Origin: Euptelea pleiosperma
Lineage: Eukaryota > Streptophyta > Magnoliopsida > Ranunculales > Eupteleaceae
Assembly: GCA_035048495.1 (NCBI GenBank)
Contig: CM068547.1
Coordinates: forward strand, 19,475,913 to 19,539,912
Reading direction: 5' to 3'
Length of the DNA stretch: 64,000 nucleotides
Shown piece after piece: positions 45,841 through 58,562 of the stretch; positions within the stretch are counted from its first letter, which is position 1; each line of letters starts with the position of its first letter. The notes under the pieces were generated by a model that searched no databases, was not told the DNA's origin, and saw only the letters and a program-made list of their open reading frames with translations. The translations under genes were made by a program, and so were the position numbers.

Positions 45841-47038
45841 GGTCCGGCTACTGGCCCACATGGATTTATGATGTCCATTGTCTCACAAGATGATGTGACA
45901 GACGGTCTGATAGCGATCGGATGGATGGTGACTTGATTGGGACCCAGATTGGTAGATCGACGGATCTAGAGAGATCCAACGGTCCGATTGAAGATCCAAT
46001 GGTCTGATGGAAGATCCAACGGTCAGAAAGCTAAGGGAGATGAGATAGAGCCGAAGGGTAGGAGTTCTGGGGTTAGGTCAGTAGATTCGAGGATCGAGAG
46101 ATGAAGAGAGAGAGAGAATAAGAAGAGATGAGAGAGAAAGTATCAAAAAAATGGAGAAAAGTATTGGCAGAGGGTCTGGAACCCTGGTCTTCACTGTGAC
46201 CATCCTCACGCTTCTCCAGTAGAGTAGATTATCATTCCTTGCTGACTCATGTGGCTTTAAACGCTTTGGTCCGTCTCTTGGTCATTGGCTCTCCTACTCT
46301 CTTCGTTCTTTGGGCTGGTTTTTTGGTCATCTTATTCAGCCCATATTTGGCCCATATCTTCTAGTCATAGCATGTGGGCTCTTTAAGCTTTGATAATGGG
46401 CTTTCCTGATCGATGTGGGCTCGCAAGTCTCGAGAATTGTCCCATCGGGGTTTCCTGCGACAGAAAAAGCGCGTAATGAGACTCTATCAGAATGACTTCA
46501 TGTCTAGACTTCCGAAAATGTGTTTAATGCATGCAAATATGCCATTTCGTCCAGAAAAGTGTGTTCTACGCAACAAAAGAGACTCTTACGTAGAAAAGTA
46601 GATAAATAGAGTATTTTAACGTAGGAGAATGCAATAACGCTAAAAGGATAATTGCTTAAAATAAGCACTTTTGAGCGAATATCACCAGCCCATCATCATC
46701 GACCCGCTGTCCAACCATTTAGTGGACCCCGTGAATTTCAAAATAATTTAAATTAAATTTTAAAAATGACGGGGGGTCCACTAAATGGGAAAATCCTCCA
46801 AAGAAAGAAAATAAGTTTTAAAAAAAAAAAAAATTAGTTTTTAAAAAAAAATCCTTAATTTCCATTAATGGAAACTAGGGAGCTTGAAAAGGGGAGAAGA
46901 GAGGGTTTGAAACCCTAATTCCCTAATCTCCAAACCTCTCTCCTCCTCTCCTTCCCCTTCTTCCTTCAAACCCTTCTCCTTCTCTTCTTCCTTCTCCTCT
47001 TCTTCTTTTTCTTCTTCTTCTTCTTCTTCTTCTTCCTC

Positions 47039-47334
47039 GCCGGAGTTGTAGGTCTACAACTCTGGCCAGCAGGTGTGCAACTCCGCCTTCATCAATCCCT
47101 GCACCACCTGCTACTCCACCCAATGGCCAAGACCATTTTCTTCAACCCCGGCAACACCTTCCGCGACTTGCCATGGTGCTGCCCTCCCCATTCATCCTAC
47201 GTGCTCCACCACCACTCACGGCCAGGCTATGACCCTCTTCTCCTCTTCCTTTTCCTCCCATCCTCTTCTCCGTTTTCTCCTTCATCTTCAATTTCCCAAT
47301 CCAACTTGACCGGAGTTGCAGCCTGCAACTCCGG
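47039..47334. repeat. Palindrome pair in LTR P, one with compensatory changes
   Basis: The first (47039-47066) has arms GCCGGAGTTGTAG and CTACAACTCTGGC: the usual GTTGCAG/CTGCAAC became GTTGTAG/CTACAAC on both sides, and the single remaining mismatch is a G-T wobble. The second (47310-47334) has arms CCGGAGTTGCAG and CTGCAACTCCGG with one base between. Confidence 0.85.
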
Positions 47335-48495
47335 CAACGCCTCTGCCCATGCATTCCCCTTCTCCTTTGCTTCTTCATCCTCCTCTTCCTTCCCTTCTCT
47401 TTCCTTCCTCCTCTTTCTTCTCCTTCTGTTCTTCATCTTAGTCTTCTTGCAGGTACATCATAGAACCAGCGCGCCACCACCGTTTACCGCCACCATCTTG
47501 CTGCCCATCCATACCTGCAACGCCCCTTGTGTGTGCATTCTCCTCTCCTCCATCTACCCTTTTGCCTCCCTGTCATACCTTCTCTCCCTTGCTAGCAGCG
47601 CATCTTCACCATCATCTTTCACCGCCCAGCACCACCATAAGCAACACCGATTGCTCCATCTTCTCAAGCTCACCCACCTGCGACCTCCCTGCACATCTCA
47701 CAGTCTCTGTACCTTGGGCATGTGCTGCCTCCTTCAACAGACCCATGCTCCTCATGGTCTGGTTCCCGAGTTGCCATCCCCTCTAAGCACCGGAGCTTCC
47801 TCCACTTCTGCTCCAACTTTGGCAGGCAACACCCCCTCCATCTCCCTTCACCACCTGTGCATTGCTCCTCTTCCTGCACGGACCAGCAGACTACGACCTT
47901 GGCAAAGTCAACCCCCATCCCTGGCTCACCATCATGCATCACCACTTCCTTCAACAGTGCTGGTTGCTCCTTCACCAAACAGAAGACCGTCATGGCCAGC
48001 AATGCACTCCAGCATCTCCATCATGTGTGCCATCTCCATGCGCCCCCACGGCATGCTATTGAAGCTCCTCAACTCATCACTTCACCTCTACCCATCATCG
48101 GGTCGACCTTCTTCACACGATCGGCCCCCACGTTCACATGACAGAAAGTGCTAAGTGGTAAGTTTCTCTCTCCATTTTCCATCTCTTTCCACTCTATATC
48201 TCCTCTCTCTAGATCTTCTTCTTTCTATCTCTAGATCTTTCTAGGAATTCTCTCTTTCTCTCTCTAACTTTCTCTTACTTTCTCTTTATTCTTCTCTCTC
48301 TAAATTCTCCTTCTTTAACTGCTTTCTAGTCAGTTATTTTTCTCTGATTATTATTGTGAGAGATGAGTTCGATTAAATAAAGTGTATTTAAGTTGGATTG
48401 AGTTACGTTCTATGCAAAGTTTCTATCATTTTATGTGGTCTTATTTGCGCTAACCCAGTTAATTCTGAGTGCGGATCGACATTCGACACAAATCC

Positions 48496-51270
48496 TGAAA
48501 GTAGGGTTTTTCTGCGCCGTCGGTTACGGAAACCCTAGAATCAACACATTTTTAAATTATCCGAGACTTTAATCCTGCAAAATTAAATAGTTTTTGCACA
48601 GTGGAAAGTCGGAGTCATATTCGCACTCGGGATTAGTTGGATTAGTGCAATAAGGAACATAAAATAATAGGAATTTATCGATCTTGAATCAAAATAAACT
48701 TTATTTCATGAATTCAAATGTAACTTACAACTCAAACATGAAACAATTAATCTAGAAAGCAGTAAAACTAAATTAGAGAGAGAGAGAAGAAGAAGAGAGA
48801 GAAAGTAGAGAAATCTAGAGAGAGAAAGTAAAGAGGAGATTATAGAGATAGAGAGAGAGAGAGAGAAAGAAGAATGAAAGTAGAGAGAGAAAAAGAGAGA
48901 AGAGAGTAGAGAGAGAAATTACCTCCACTTACCATTGAAGAGGAGTCGATCACTTGGAGAAGACTGGCAATGGGGAAGGTTATACGGAGTGATCAAAATC
49001 GTGAAGATTGGCCTCATGAGTAGGGGTGGAGATTAGCCATGAGAATGGTGGTAAGTATAGAGGGCGGCACACTTGTGGTGTGTAGATCTCATCGGTCCAC
49101 CAAAGGAGGGGCCATCACGTTGAAGGATGGGGTGCTGTCTTCGTGACCACGGTGTGGAAGAGGTGCTATGGGAGGTGCAAGGGATGGAGTTGCACCAATC
49201 TGCGAGATATCATGATGTGGGTTCGGTGGTGGAGGTATGTTGCTGAATGGTGTTGCTGCTACTACTAGGAGATGAAGAACGATGGCGATCCAAAAGATGA
49301 GGCACGTTTGCAATCATTGGAGGTGGACCTTCAGATTTGCTAGAGGAAGGAGAAGACGGGGCAATACACGGATAGATGGGAGGATGGTGGTTTCGGTGGC
49401 TGGAGAACCAGCAAAAATGAAGGTGGGGCGATGGCAGCACTGGAGTTCTGCCTGAGTTTTAATGGTGCTTCACCAGTCCGGCGTGGGAGGAGAAGAAACA
49501 AGAAGAAGAAGAGCAGAAGGAGAAGGAGCTTACCGTGTGGGGTTGCTGGGTTCATCATGAACCGTGAGGAGGAGGAGGTGCTGTAGGGCTGCAACTCCGG
49601 CGGTGGTTCAAATGGAGAAGACGGTGGTAGAAGTGAACAGTGCGGGCGGTGCTAGTGGTGCTGCTCGCCTCTGCAGATGCAAGAAGAAGAAGAAGAAGAA
49701 GAAGAAGAAGAAGAGAAAGAGGAAGAAACCAAACCAGTTCGCCGGTGTTGCAGGGCTGCAACTCCGGTGACTGTGTTACAGTCCTACTACACACGGTGGC
49801 TAAGCCCGTGAAAAAGGGGGACCGTTGGGTGATCGAGGGATGCGAAAGGGAACCACGAGCTTGCAGACCTCGTTGCTGTTTGATAGCAATCTGCAGACGT
49901 GGAAGAGAGCTTCTGCTGGCCGGAGTTGCAGACCTGCAACTCCGGCTAAAAAGAAAAAAGAGAAGAAGAAGAAGAAGAAGAAGAAGAAGAAGAAGAAAGA
50001 AGAAAGAAGAAAGAAGAAGAAAGAAGAAGAAAGAAGAAAAAGAAGAAGGAGAAGAAGGGGGCGCTCCACCAACTCGTTGGAGAAAGGTTGCCGGAATAGA
50101 AGAGGAAGAGGAAGGAAGGAGAGAAGGAAGAGAAGAGGAGGAAAAGATGGAAGAAAGGGGGGAGAGGATCGTGGGGGAAGGTTTTGGGGAGAGAAAGGAG
50201 AACAAATGAGGGGGATTAGGGTTTCAAAGAACCCTTCTCCTTCCCCTTTTAAAGCTCCCTAGTTTCCATTAATGGAAATTAGGGAATTTTTCAAATAATT
50301 TTTTTTTTTTTTTTTTTTTAAAGTAAAACCCTACTTTTCTTTGGGGAATTTCCCCATTTAGTGGACCCCCCATTTTTTAAAATTTAATTGAAATTATTTT
50401 GAAATTCACGGGGTCCACTAACTGGTCGGACAGCGGGTCGATGATGATGGGCCCGGCTACTGGCCCACATGGATTGATGATGTCCATCGTCTCACAAGAT
50501 GATGTGACAGACAATCTGATGGCGATCGGATGGATGGTGACTTGATTGGGACCCAGATTGGTAGATCGACGGATCTAGAGAGATCCAACGGTCCGATTGA
50601 AGATCCAACGATCAGAAAGCTAAGGGAGATGAGACAGAGCCAATGGACAAGAGTTCTGGGGTTGGGTTAATAGATTCGAGGACCGAGAGATGAAGAGAGA
50701 GAGAATAAGGAGAGATGAGAGAGAAAATATCAAAAAATGGAGATTAAAGTATTGGCAAAGGGTCTGGAACCTTGGTTTTCACTGTGACCATCTTCACGCT
50801 TCTCCAGTAGAGTAGACTATCATTTTGCTGATTCATGTGGCTTTAAACGCTTTGGTCCGTCTCTTGGTCATTGGCTCTCCTGCTTTCTTCGTTCTTTGGG
50901 TCAGCTTTTTGGTCCTTTTATTCAGCCCATATTTGGCCCATATCTTCTAGTCATAGCATGTGGGCTCTCTAAGCTTTGGTAATGGGCTTTCCTGATCGAT
51001 GTGGGCTCGCAAGTCTCGAGAATTGTCCCATCGGGGTTTCCTGCGACAGAAGAAGCGCGTAATGAGACTCTATCGGAATGACTTCATGTCTAGACTTCCG
51101 AAAATGTGTTTAATGCATGCAAATATACCATTTCGTCCAGAAAAGTGTGTTCTACGCAACAAAAGAGACTCTTACATAGAAAAGTAGATAAATAGATCAT
51201 TTTAACGTAGGAGAGTGTGAAAATGCTTAGAAGATAACAGTGGAAAATACGCACTTTTAAACGAATATCA
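48496..51270 (-). repeat. Solo LTR S5 (subfamily A), TSD AATCC
   Basis: It starts TGAAAGTAGG and ends ACGAATATCA, with AATCC at 48491-48495 and 51271-51275. It contains palindromes at 49742-49767 (one arm mismatch) and 49919-49946, GAA tracts at 49679-49712 and 49960-50040, the TATA-proximal palindrome near 50258-50284 and the tRNA-like segment near 50725-50820. It sits in the U5 of LTR P. Its Ser/Lys-rich frames are microsatellite translations. Confidence 0.9.
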
Positions 51271-51372
51271 AATCCTTTATCTCCACATTTTGTAGGATAA
51301 AAATCGAATTAATTACAAATTTCGTTGATTCTAGGATTTTCGATCCAACGACATGAAAAAACCCTAGTTTCA

Positions 51373-52300
51373 GGGACCCATGTGCCAAGAGGGAAATACT
51401 TGCTAAGGGTGGAAAAGGTGGGTGCCACAAACATGAGCTAATGGACCCCACCTTCTTTGTTGCCTCCATGGTTTCCAAAACCAAAATGGGAAAGTTACCT
51501 CCCATGTCTCCATAGTTTTAAAACTATGGAAGCAATTCCTTGGGCCCACAAGAATCCAACGGCTTCCCTAAACTCTAACCCACACCCTTATATTTAAAGT
51601 GGAGAGAAAACCTAAAGTCTCATCTTCTTTTTTTTCCAAGCCGATCTCTCCCCCACGCCCCTTTTTCTCATGCCGTTACCCCATTCACAAACCTCTCCAC
51701 GTTTTTCTAAACTCTTCATGTCCTCCACCACGCTACCCCCTTCAATACCTCCTTCTCCATTTCCAACAGCCACCACTATCTCCCATCTCTCTTCCCACTC
51801 CAAGAAAAGGAGCTGTCAGCCACCATCACCAACGTCTCCCCCATAGCCGCTTGGTTCCACTTCAAGCCACATCCTTGCTGGACTAAAACGCCCCTATCTT
51901 CTTCTTCACCGGAAAACCCAAGAAAAATAAAAAAAAAGAAGAAGAAAGAGGGAGAAGAAAGAAAGAAGGAGGAGGGGGCGTCCTCACCTGCAACTCCAAA
52001 GACCAGCACACCTCCTCCTTGATGCCGCCTCCTTGCTGGACTGGATTGGGGCGTCCTCACCTGCAACTCCAAAGACCAGCACACCTCCTCCTTGATGCCG
52101 CCTCCTTGCTGGACTGGATTGCTCTCTTCCATGCTGCCACCTCTTCCTTTGCACCACCGTGTGAGGCTGGCACACCAGTCCATGCAACTCCCTTGCGCTG
52201 CTATCTTACTTACCATCGTTAGAGCATGGGTTGCCTCACCAGTTGAAGCTTGCTGCTCAACCCTTCTCCAAGGCCGTGAACTCGCTGCCTGTGTGTGATC
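51373..52300 (+). repeat. Divergent LTR-like segment Q, left part
   Basis: Promoter-like: TATATTTAAAG at 51590-51600 and a pyrimidine-rich stretch after it. It does not match subfamily A or B U3, but with S6 removed it continues to 54908-55567, which has the shared U5 end, so Q is probably a third LTR subfamily. A 73-bp unit is tandemly duplicated at 51978-52050 and 52051-52123. No believable gene. Confidence 0.6.
51978..52123. repeat. Exact 73-bp tandem duplication in Q
   Basis: GCGTCCTCACCTGCAACTCC starts at 51978 and again at 52051; the two units appear identical. It is a local recent duplication and explains repeated TGCAACTCC fragments here. Confidence 0.9.
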
Positions 52301-54902
52301 TGATATTCGCTCAAAAGTGCTTATTTTAAGCAATTATCCTTTTAGCGTTATCGCACTCTCCTACGTAAAAGGATCTATTTATCTACTTTTCTACGTAAGA
52401 GTCTCTTCAGTTGCGTAGAACACACTTTTTTGGACGAAATGGTATATTTGCATGCATTAAACACATTTTCGGAAGTCTAGACATTGAGTCGTTCTGATAA
52501 AGTCTCATTACGCGCTTCTTCTGTCGCAGGAAACCCCGATGGGACAATTCTCGAGACTTGCAAGCCCACATCGATCAGGAAAGCCCATTATCAAAGCTTA
52601 AAGAGCCCACATGCCATGACTAGAAGATATGGGCCAAATATGGGCTGAATAAGAGGACCAAAAAGCCGGCCCAAAGAACGAAGAGAGCAGGAGAGCCAAT
52701 GACCAAGAGACAGACCAAAGCGTTTAAAGCCACATGGGTCAGCAAGGAATGATAGTCGACTCTACTGGAGAAGCGTGAGGATGGTCACAGTGAAGACCAG
52801 GGTTCCAGACCCTCCGCCAGTGCTTTTTTCCATTTTTTTGATACTTTTTCTCTCATCTCTTCTTATTCTCTCTCTCTCTTCATCTTTCGATCCTCGAATC
52901 TACTGACCTAACCCCAGAACTCCTACCCTTCGGCTCTATCTCATCTCCCTTAGCTTTCTGACCGTTGGATCTTCCATCGGACCGTTGGATCTTCAATCGG
53001 ACCGTTGGATCTCTCTAGATCCGTCGATCTACCAATCTGGGTCCCAATCAAGTCACCATCCATCCGATCGCCTTCAGAATGCTTGTCACATCATCTTGTG
53101 AGACGATGGACATCATCAGTCCATGTGGGCCAGTAGCCGGGCCCATCATCATCGACCCGCTGTCCGACCAGTTAGTGGACCCCGCGAATTTCAAAAATAA
53201 TTTTAATTAAATGGGGGGTCCACTAATTGGGGAATTTCAAAAAATCCCCTATTTCCATTAAAGGAAATAGGGAAGCTTTAAAAGGAGAAGGATAGGGGTT
53301 CGTTCGAACCCTAATCCCTCTCCCCTCTCCTCCTCTCCTTCCCCAAAACCTTCCCCGAATCTTCTCCCACTTTTTCTTCTTCTTCTTCTTCTTCTTCTTC
53401 TTCTTCTTCTTCCTCATTCCGGCCGGAGTTGCAGAACTCCGGCCACCTCCTTCTTCTCTTCTCCTTCTGTCGTCTCCTTCTCTTTCTCCTTCATCTGAAA
53501 TTCTCCACCCTCCGCCTGAGCGCAGCAAATCTTGCTGCCACGAGCAGCACCGTTTTTTCTTTTTTATTCAAAGTTTTGATTACCGGAGTTGCAGCCTGCA
53601 ACTCCGGTCACCTCTTCCTTCACCGGCTGTCTCCTTCTTCTTCATACCCTTCTTCCTCCTCCTCCTGCTGCTTCGTCCGCCAACACCCCCGCAACGCTGC
53701 TGCATCACGGTATTCTACCAAACCGCGCCTCCTTCTTTCCTTCTTTCTCCCTTCCATCTTCTTCTCCGGGCACCCTCCATTAGTGCCGGCGAACTGGTCT
53801 GTAGCACAGCTCCCATCTCTCTTTCATAGTTGGAGCAGCCCTTGCAGGTCTGTCTTCACCTTGCTCTCCTCCTCACGGTGGTCTGCCAGTGCTCCAACAC
53901 GAACAGCAACACCGCCCTTTACAGGGTGAAACGTCATCTCTTCTTTTCTCCAGCCATTCAACGCTGGACAGCAACCACTGAACGACCAGTGCAGCAACAT
54001 CCTTCTCCTTCTTCTTCGTTGTCACGGTCAGGCTACTCCAAGAAGGTGCAAGCCTTCACTTCGCTGCCACGAGAAAATCCAACATGACAGCCGTTGCCCC
54101 CGCCATCTCCAAAGTTCAACCCAAGCCGTTTCCATCACCATTGACGCCAGCATACATGCAACTCCACCGGAACGGCTGCAAACTCTTCAATCCGAGCACC
54201 AGCAACCAATCTTCTTCCATGGTAAGCTTTTCCTAGGTGATTCTCATTTTCTATTCCTCTCTCTAGAACTCTTCCTTCTTTTTTTTTTTTTTTTTTTCTC
54301 TCTTACCTTTTCCTTTCTCTTTCTCTCTCTTGCTTTCTTCCTTTTTCTCTCTCTCGAATAATCTCTTCTTCTCATTTTCTCTCAATCTCTCTAAAACTCC
54401 AATTTTCTCTCTTCTTCTACCACTTTCTCTCTCTATCTTTTTCACTAATTCTTCCCCTTTCTCTCTCTAGGTTTCTCCCTCTCTTTCTCTTTTTATCTCT
54501 CTATTTCTCTCTCTCTCTCTAGACCTCTCTCTAGGATTAGATTTCTCTCTTCTTCTACCACTTTCTCTCTCTAGTTTCTCTCTCTCTAAACCTCTTTCTC
54601 TCTCTACATCCCTCTCTTATTAAAATGCTTTCTTGTTTAGTTATTTTGTTAGATTTTTGCTGTAAAAGACAATTTTGATTGAATGAAGTTGATCTGAATA
54701 AAATTATGTTCCATTCTCTGCAAATTTCCCGTCATTTTATGTCATTATTGCGCTAACCCGACTAATCCCGAGTGAGGATCGACATCCGACACGAATCCCT
54801 ATACAAATATCTATCAATTTTGCAGGATAATCGGATCAAATTACAAAAATATGTTGAAGTTAGGGTTTCCGTAACCAACGACGCGGAAAAATCCTACCAT
54901 CA
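52301..54902 (+). repeat. Solo LTR S6 (subfamily A), TSD TGATC
   Basis: TGATATTCGC at 52301; the end is CCTACCATCA instead of CCTACTTTCA, still CA-terminated. TGATC at 52296-52300 and 54903-54907 supports this end. It holds a tRNA-like segment near 52745-52830, palindromes at 53421-53444 (GCAG loop) and 53582-53608, a (TTC)n tract (53376-53412), and a CTCTCTCTAG-rich region (54250-54620). Confidence 0.85.
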
Positions 54903-54907
54903 TGATC

Positions 54908-55567
54908 CTTGCAACATGCAACTTCACACAGGCCCACACCTTAATCTCTATTAGTTTACAACCTCTGCAATGGGTGTGCAACTAAGGCATACTACAGATC
55001 AGCCACCACCATAACCATCCATAGTTGGCTAGACCACTCTTCGGGTTCACTCTCTCCACCCATTCTCCCCCTCTCTAGTAAGTCATGGTGATCTTCTCTC
55101 TAGGTTCTCTTCTGTCGCTTTTGCTCGTTCCATCATTTTCTCTCTCTACAAATTAGTTTTCTTTCTCTAGTTTTCTTATTGTTTTAGTAGTTTACTGCTT
55201 TCTAGTTAAATTAATTTCATGCATTGTAATGTACGTACCTTTAATTATTTTAATTAATAAAGTCTCTTTTAAATGCAATTTATTATCGGTTACCATTTCT
55301 TATGCTTTTATTAAGTGGTAGTTTCTCTCTCTAAAATCACTAAGCATGTTTTAAATCCGATCCCTTAATCACCATTTTCATCCTTCCATCCTTTCTTTTT
55401 AGCAAATTCTATGGCAAAAACCCATCATTTTATGTTCTTGTTTGCACAACTTACCCCGAGTGCGGATCGACATCCGACACGAATCCCTATGCTAGAATCT
55501 CTGAATTTTGTAGGATAAATTCGAATCAAATTACAAATGTGTTGAGATTAGGGTTTTCATAACCAAC
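54908..55567 (+). repeat. Divergent LTR-like segment Q, right part, cut by E3
   Basis: It continues Q after S6 and carries the conserved CCGAGTGCGGATCGACATCC block (about 55455-55474) of the family U5. It stops at ...TTTTCATAACCAAC, about 25 bases before the LTR end, where E3 is inserted. CCAAC (55563-55567) is the expected left target duplication. The rest should lie beyond the right edge of the window. Confidence 0.7.
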
Positions 55568-58562
55568 TGAAAGTAGGGTATTTCCGCGTCGTTGGTTACG
55601 AAAACCCTAGAATCAACAAGATTTGTAATTTTATCTGATTTTATCCTGATTATCCTGCAAAATTGACAGATTTGTATAGGGATTCGTGTCGGATGTCGAT
55701 CCGCACTCGGCGTTAGTTAGCACGCGTAAAGAACATAAAATGATGGACTTTTTGCTTGGAATTGATGGGGTGAGAATGGTGAAGTGATTCAAAATATGCT
55801 TTTTGGATGCTATCACAACTAATTACTGTAAATGAAAGAGAACAAAACCAAACTCCGAATTTATTAATAATAAAAAATTTGCGAATTACATTGCTTGAAC
55901 CCAAATTCCTCGAGCAAATAAAATAAACTACATTGTCCTAGAAAGAACGATAGAGAAGAAATGAAAGAGAAAATCAGTCTAGAGATAGAGAGAGAAACAT
56001 GGAAATTTAGAAACTAGAGAGAAAAAGTAGGTAAAGAGAGAAGAGAAGAAAAGATCACCTTAGACTTACCTTGGTGGATGGAAGAGACTAAGGTACAGAA
56101 CAACACCTTATGAGAGGAAGGAGATCCATCCCTTGACTGTTGTAGGTCCGTCAAACTTGCAGCGGTTTGACCGGAGTTGTAGTAGCGTGGGTTACAAGAT
56201 CAAGGGTAACCGATATACTGGTGGTATACGTGGATAACCCAGCAATAGGTGATGAGATCGACCAGCAAGTATACCGTAGTTGCCTGAAGTTCAGTCCGGC
56301 GATGATTTAAAAGAAGACGGTGGTGGCTGTGGGTCATGCTATTGTGTGTTCAACCCGTAGATTGGCCTGAGATCTAGCTGTGAGAGGCAGCAAGGTGAAG
56401 AAAAATAGCATCAAAAGATGATTACAGGTGCGTGGAAAGAAGGTTCGACGGAGTTGCAAGTGTACAACTCCGGCGATAATGGAGGAAGAAGAGGGAGACG
56501 GTGATAAAGAGAACACCACAGGTTGGTGATGATGACGTTGCTGTTGGTGAAGGGAAGAATGCAACGACTTGGGAGAAGCTTTGGATGATGATGCACGGTG
56601 GTTGAGGTGGAGGAAGGTGTTGTAGGTGATCAGCAACAGGTGGCCGGAGTTGCAGGTCTGCAACTCCGGGGAGCATATAAAGAAGAAGAAGAAGAAAAGA
56701 GAAGGGGGGGAAAGGAACCGATCGTGCAAAGGAGGAGCAGGTGGCTGTTCTTGACGCAGGTCCAGCAAGCAATCGTTAATGCAGATCCATGGGAGAGAGG
56801 TGTTCTTGCTGCTTAGACCAGCAAGAACGGTGGCTGTTTTGATGGTGAAGGCGGTGTTGGCTTGAAAAGAAGGAGATGCAATGAATATTGCAGGTTGGAA
56901 GCAGCACCTATTGAGGAAGAAGTTGCTGGCTGCAACCGGCGAGAAGATGGAGTGGAGCGCTGTTCATCCGCGAAGACGCACCAATGGAAGAACCAGATTG
57001 TTATTCTCGCCGGAGATGGAGAAGACGGGAATAAGAAGATGAGGTTGCAACTCCGGTAGCACGTGAAGACGTGCTGTGGGCGGTACCTGCTAAGAAGAAC
57101 AGCAGAAGAAGAGGATGGGCAGGAGAGAACGAAGAAGAAGAAGCGAGGAAGATGGAGCAGAAGAGGAAGGCGGAGAGGGAGGAAGCGCACGGCCGGAGTT
57201 CTGCAACTCCGGCCGGTATGAAGATAAGAAGAGAAGAAGAAGAAGAAGAATAAGAAGAAGAAGAAGAAGAAAGAGAAGAAGAAGAAGAAGAAGAAGGAGA
57301 AGAAGAAGAAGAAGAAGAAGAAGAAGAAGAAGAAGAAGAAGAAGAAGAAGAAGAAGAACGGCCGGAGTTGCAAACCTGCAACTCCGGTGAAGGATGGGGA
57401 AGAAGACGAAGAAGAAAGGAGGAAGAAGAGGAGAGGGAAGTCGTGGGGAAGAAGGGAAAGGATAGGGGGAAGGAGAGGAGGAGATTAGGGGGGGGATTAG
57501 GGTTCGAACGAACCCCTCTCCTTCTCCTTTTAAAGCTCCCTATTTCCATTAATGGAAATAGGGTATTTTTTAAATAAAAAAAATATTTTTAAAATGCTAC
57601 TTTTTCTTGGGGAATGTCCCCATTTAGTGGACCCTCCATTTTTTTAAAATTTAATTAAAATTCTTTGGAAATTCACGGGGTCCACTAACTGGTCGGACAG
57701 CGGGTCGATGATGATGGGCCCGGCTACTGGCCCACATGGATTGATGATGTCCATCGTCTCACAAGATGATGTGACAGACAGTCTGATGGCGATCGGATGG
57801 ATGGTGACTTGATTGGGACCCAGATTGGTAAATCGACGGATCTAGAGAGATCCAACGGTCCGATTGAAGATCCAACGGTCCGAAGGAAGATCCAACGGTC
57901 AGGAAGCTAAAGGAGATGAGATAGAGCCGATGGACAGGAGTTCTGGGGTTAGGTCAGTAGATTCGAGGACCGAGAGATGAAGAGAGAGAGAGAATAAGGA
58001 GAGATGAGAGAGAAAGTATCAGAAAATGGAGAAAAGTATTGGCAGAGGGTCTGGAACCCTAGTCTTCACTGTGACCATCCTCACGCTTCTCCAGTAGAGT
58101 AGGCTATCATTCTTTGCTGACTCATGTGGGTTTAAACGCTTTGGTCCGTCTCTTGGTCATTGGCTCTCCTGCTCTCTCTCCGTTCTTTGGGCCGGCTTTT
58201 TTGATCCTCTTATTCAGCCCATAGTTGGCCCATATCTTCTAGTCATAGCATGTGGGCTCTTTAAGCTTTGATAATGGGCTTTCCTGATCGATGTGGGCTC
58301 GCATGTCTCGAGAATTGTCCCATCGGGGTTTCCTGCGACAGAAGAAGCGCGTAATGAGACTCCATCAGAATGACTTCATGTCTAGACTTCCGAAAATGTG
58401 TTTAATGCATGCAAATATACCATTTCGTCCAGAAAAGTGTGTTCTACGCAACAAAAGAGACTCTTACGTAGAAAAGTAGATAAATAGAGCATTTTAACAT
58501 AGGAGAGTGTGAAAACGCTTAGAAGATAACAGTGGAAAATACACACTTTTAAGCGAATATCA
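55568..58562 (-). repeat. 3' LTR of E3 (subfamily A)
   Basis: It starts TGAAAGTAGGGTATTTCCG and ends GCGAATATCA. It carries four palindromes: 56449-56472, 56644-56669, 57191-57214 (CTGC loop) and 57362-57387. There is a long GAA tract (57233-57356), the TATA-proximal palindrome (57536-57561) and a tRNA-like segment (about 58030-58110, minus) followed by a TTTT run. Mono-amino-acid frames around the GAA tract are not genes. Confidence 0.9.

Larger units (their letters stand above)
27199..46684 (-). repeat. Solo LTR S3 (subfamily A), TSD CCAGC, split by element E2
   Basis: It starts TGAAAGTAGG at 27199 and ends GCGAATATCA at 46684. CCAGC flanks it at 27194-27198 and 46685-46689. Own sequence is 27199-28726 and 45846-46684, about 2.4 kb in all. 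It has a palindrome at 28333-28357 and a foldback at 28512-28628 that replaces the usual TATA region. E2 is inserted in its U3 part. Confidence 0.9.
26451..51372 (+). repeat. Outer LTR P (subfamily A), truncated at its start, with nested insertions
   Basis: Own sequence is at 26451-27198, 46690-48495 and 51276-51372; the rest is S3 with E2 and S4 inside, and S5. It lacks about the first 120 bp (it begins at GTTGTGTAGAACACAC) and ends CCCTAGTTTCA at 51372. It holds palindromes at 47039-47066 (arms changed in a compensating way) and 47310-47334. A long frame at 47075-48154 is Ser/Pro/His low-complexity and not accepted as a gene. The left junction with the LTR at 26450 has lost the terminal sequence of both. 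Confidence 0.8.

Noticed and set aside
47075..48154. 359-codon open frame in LTR P
   Set aside because: Ser/Pro/His/Leu low complexity, runs across both palindromes, not conserved in sister LTRs.
49555..50262. Overlapping Ser-, Arg- and Lys-rich frames on both strands
   Set aside because: Translations of GAA/TTC tracts in S5; the same happens at 19301-19769, 22113-22763 and 57001-57549.
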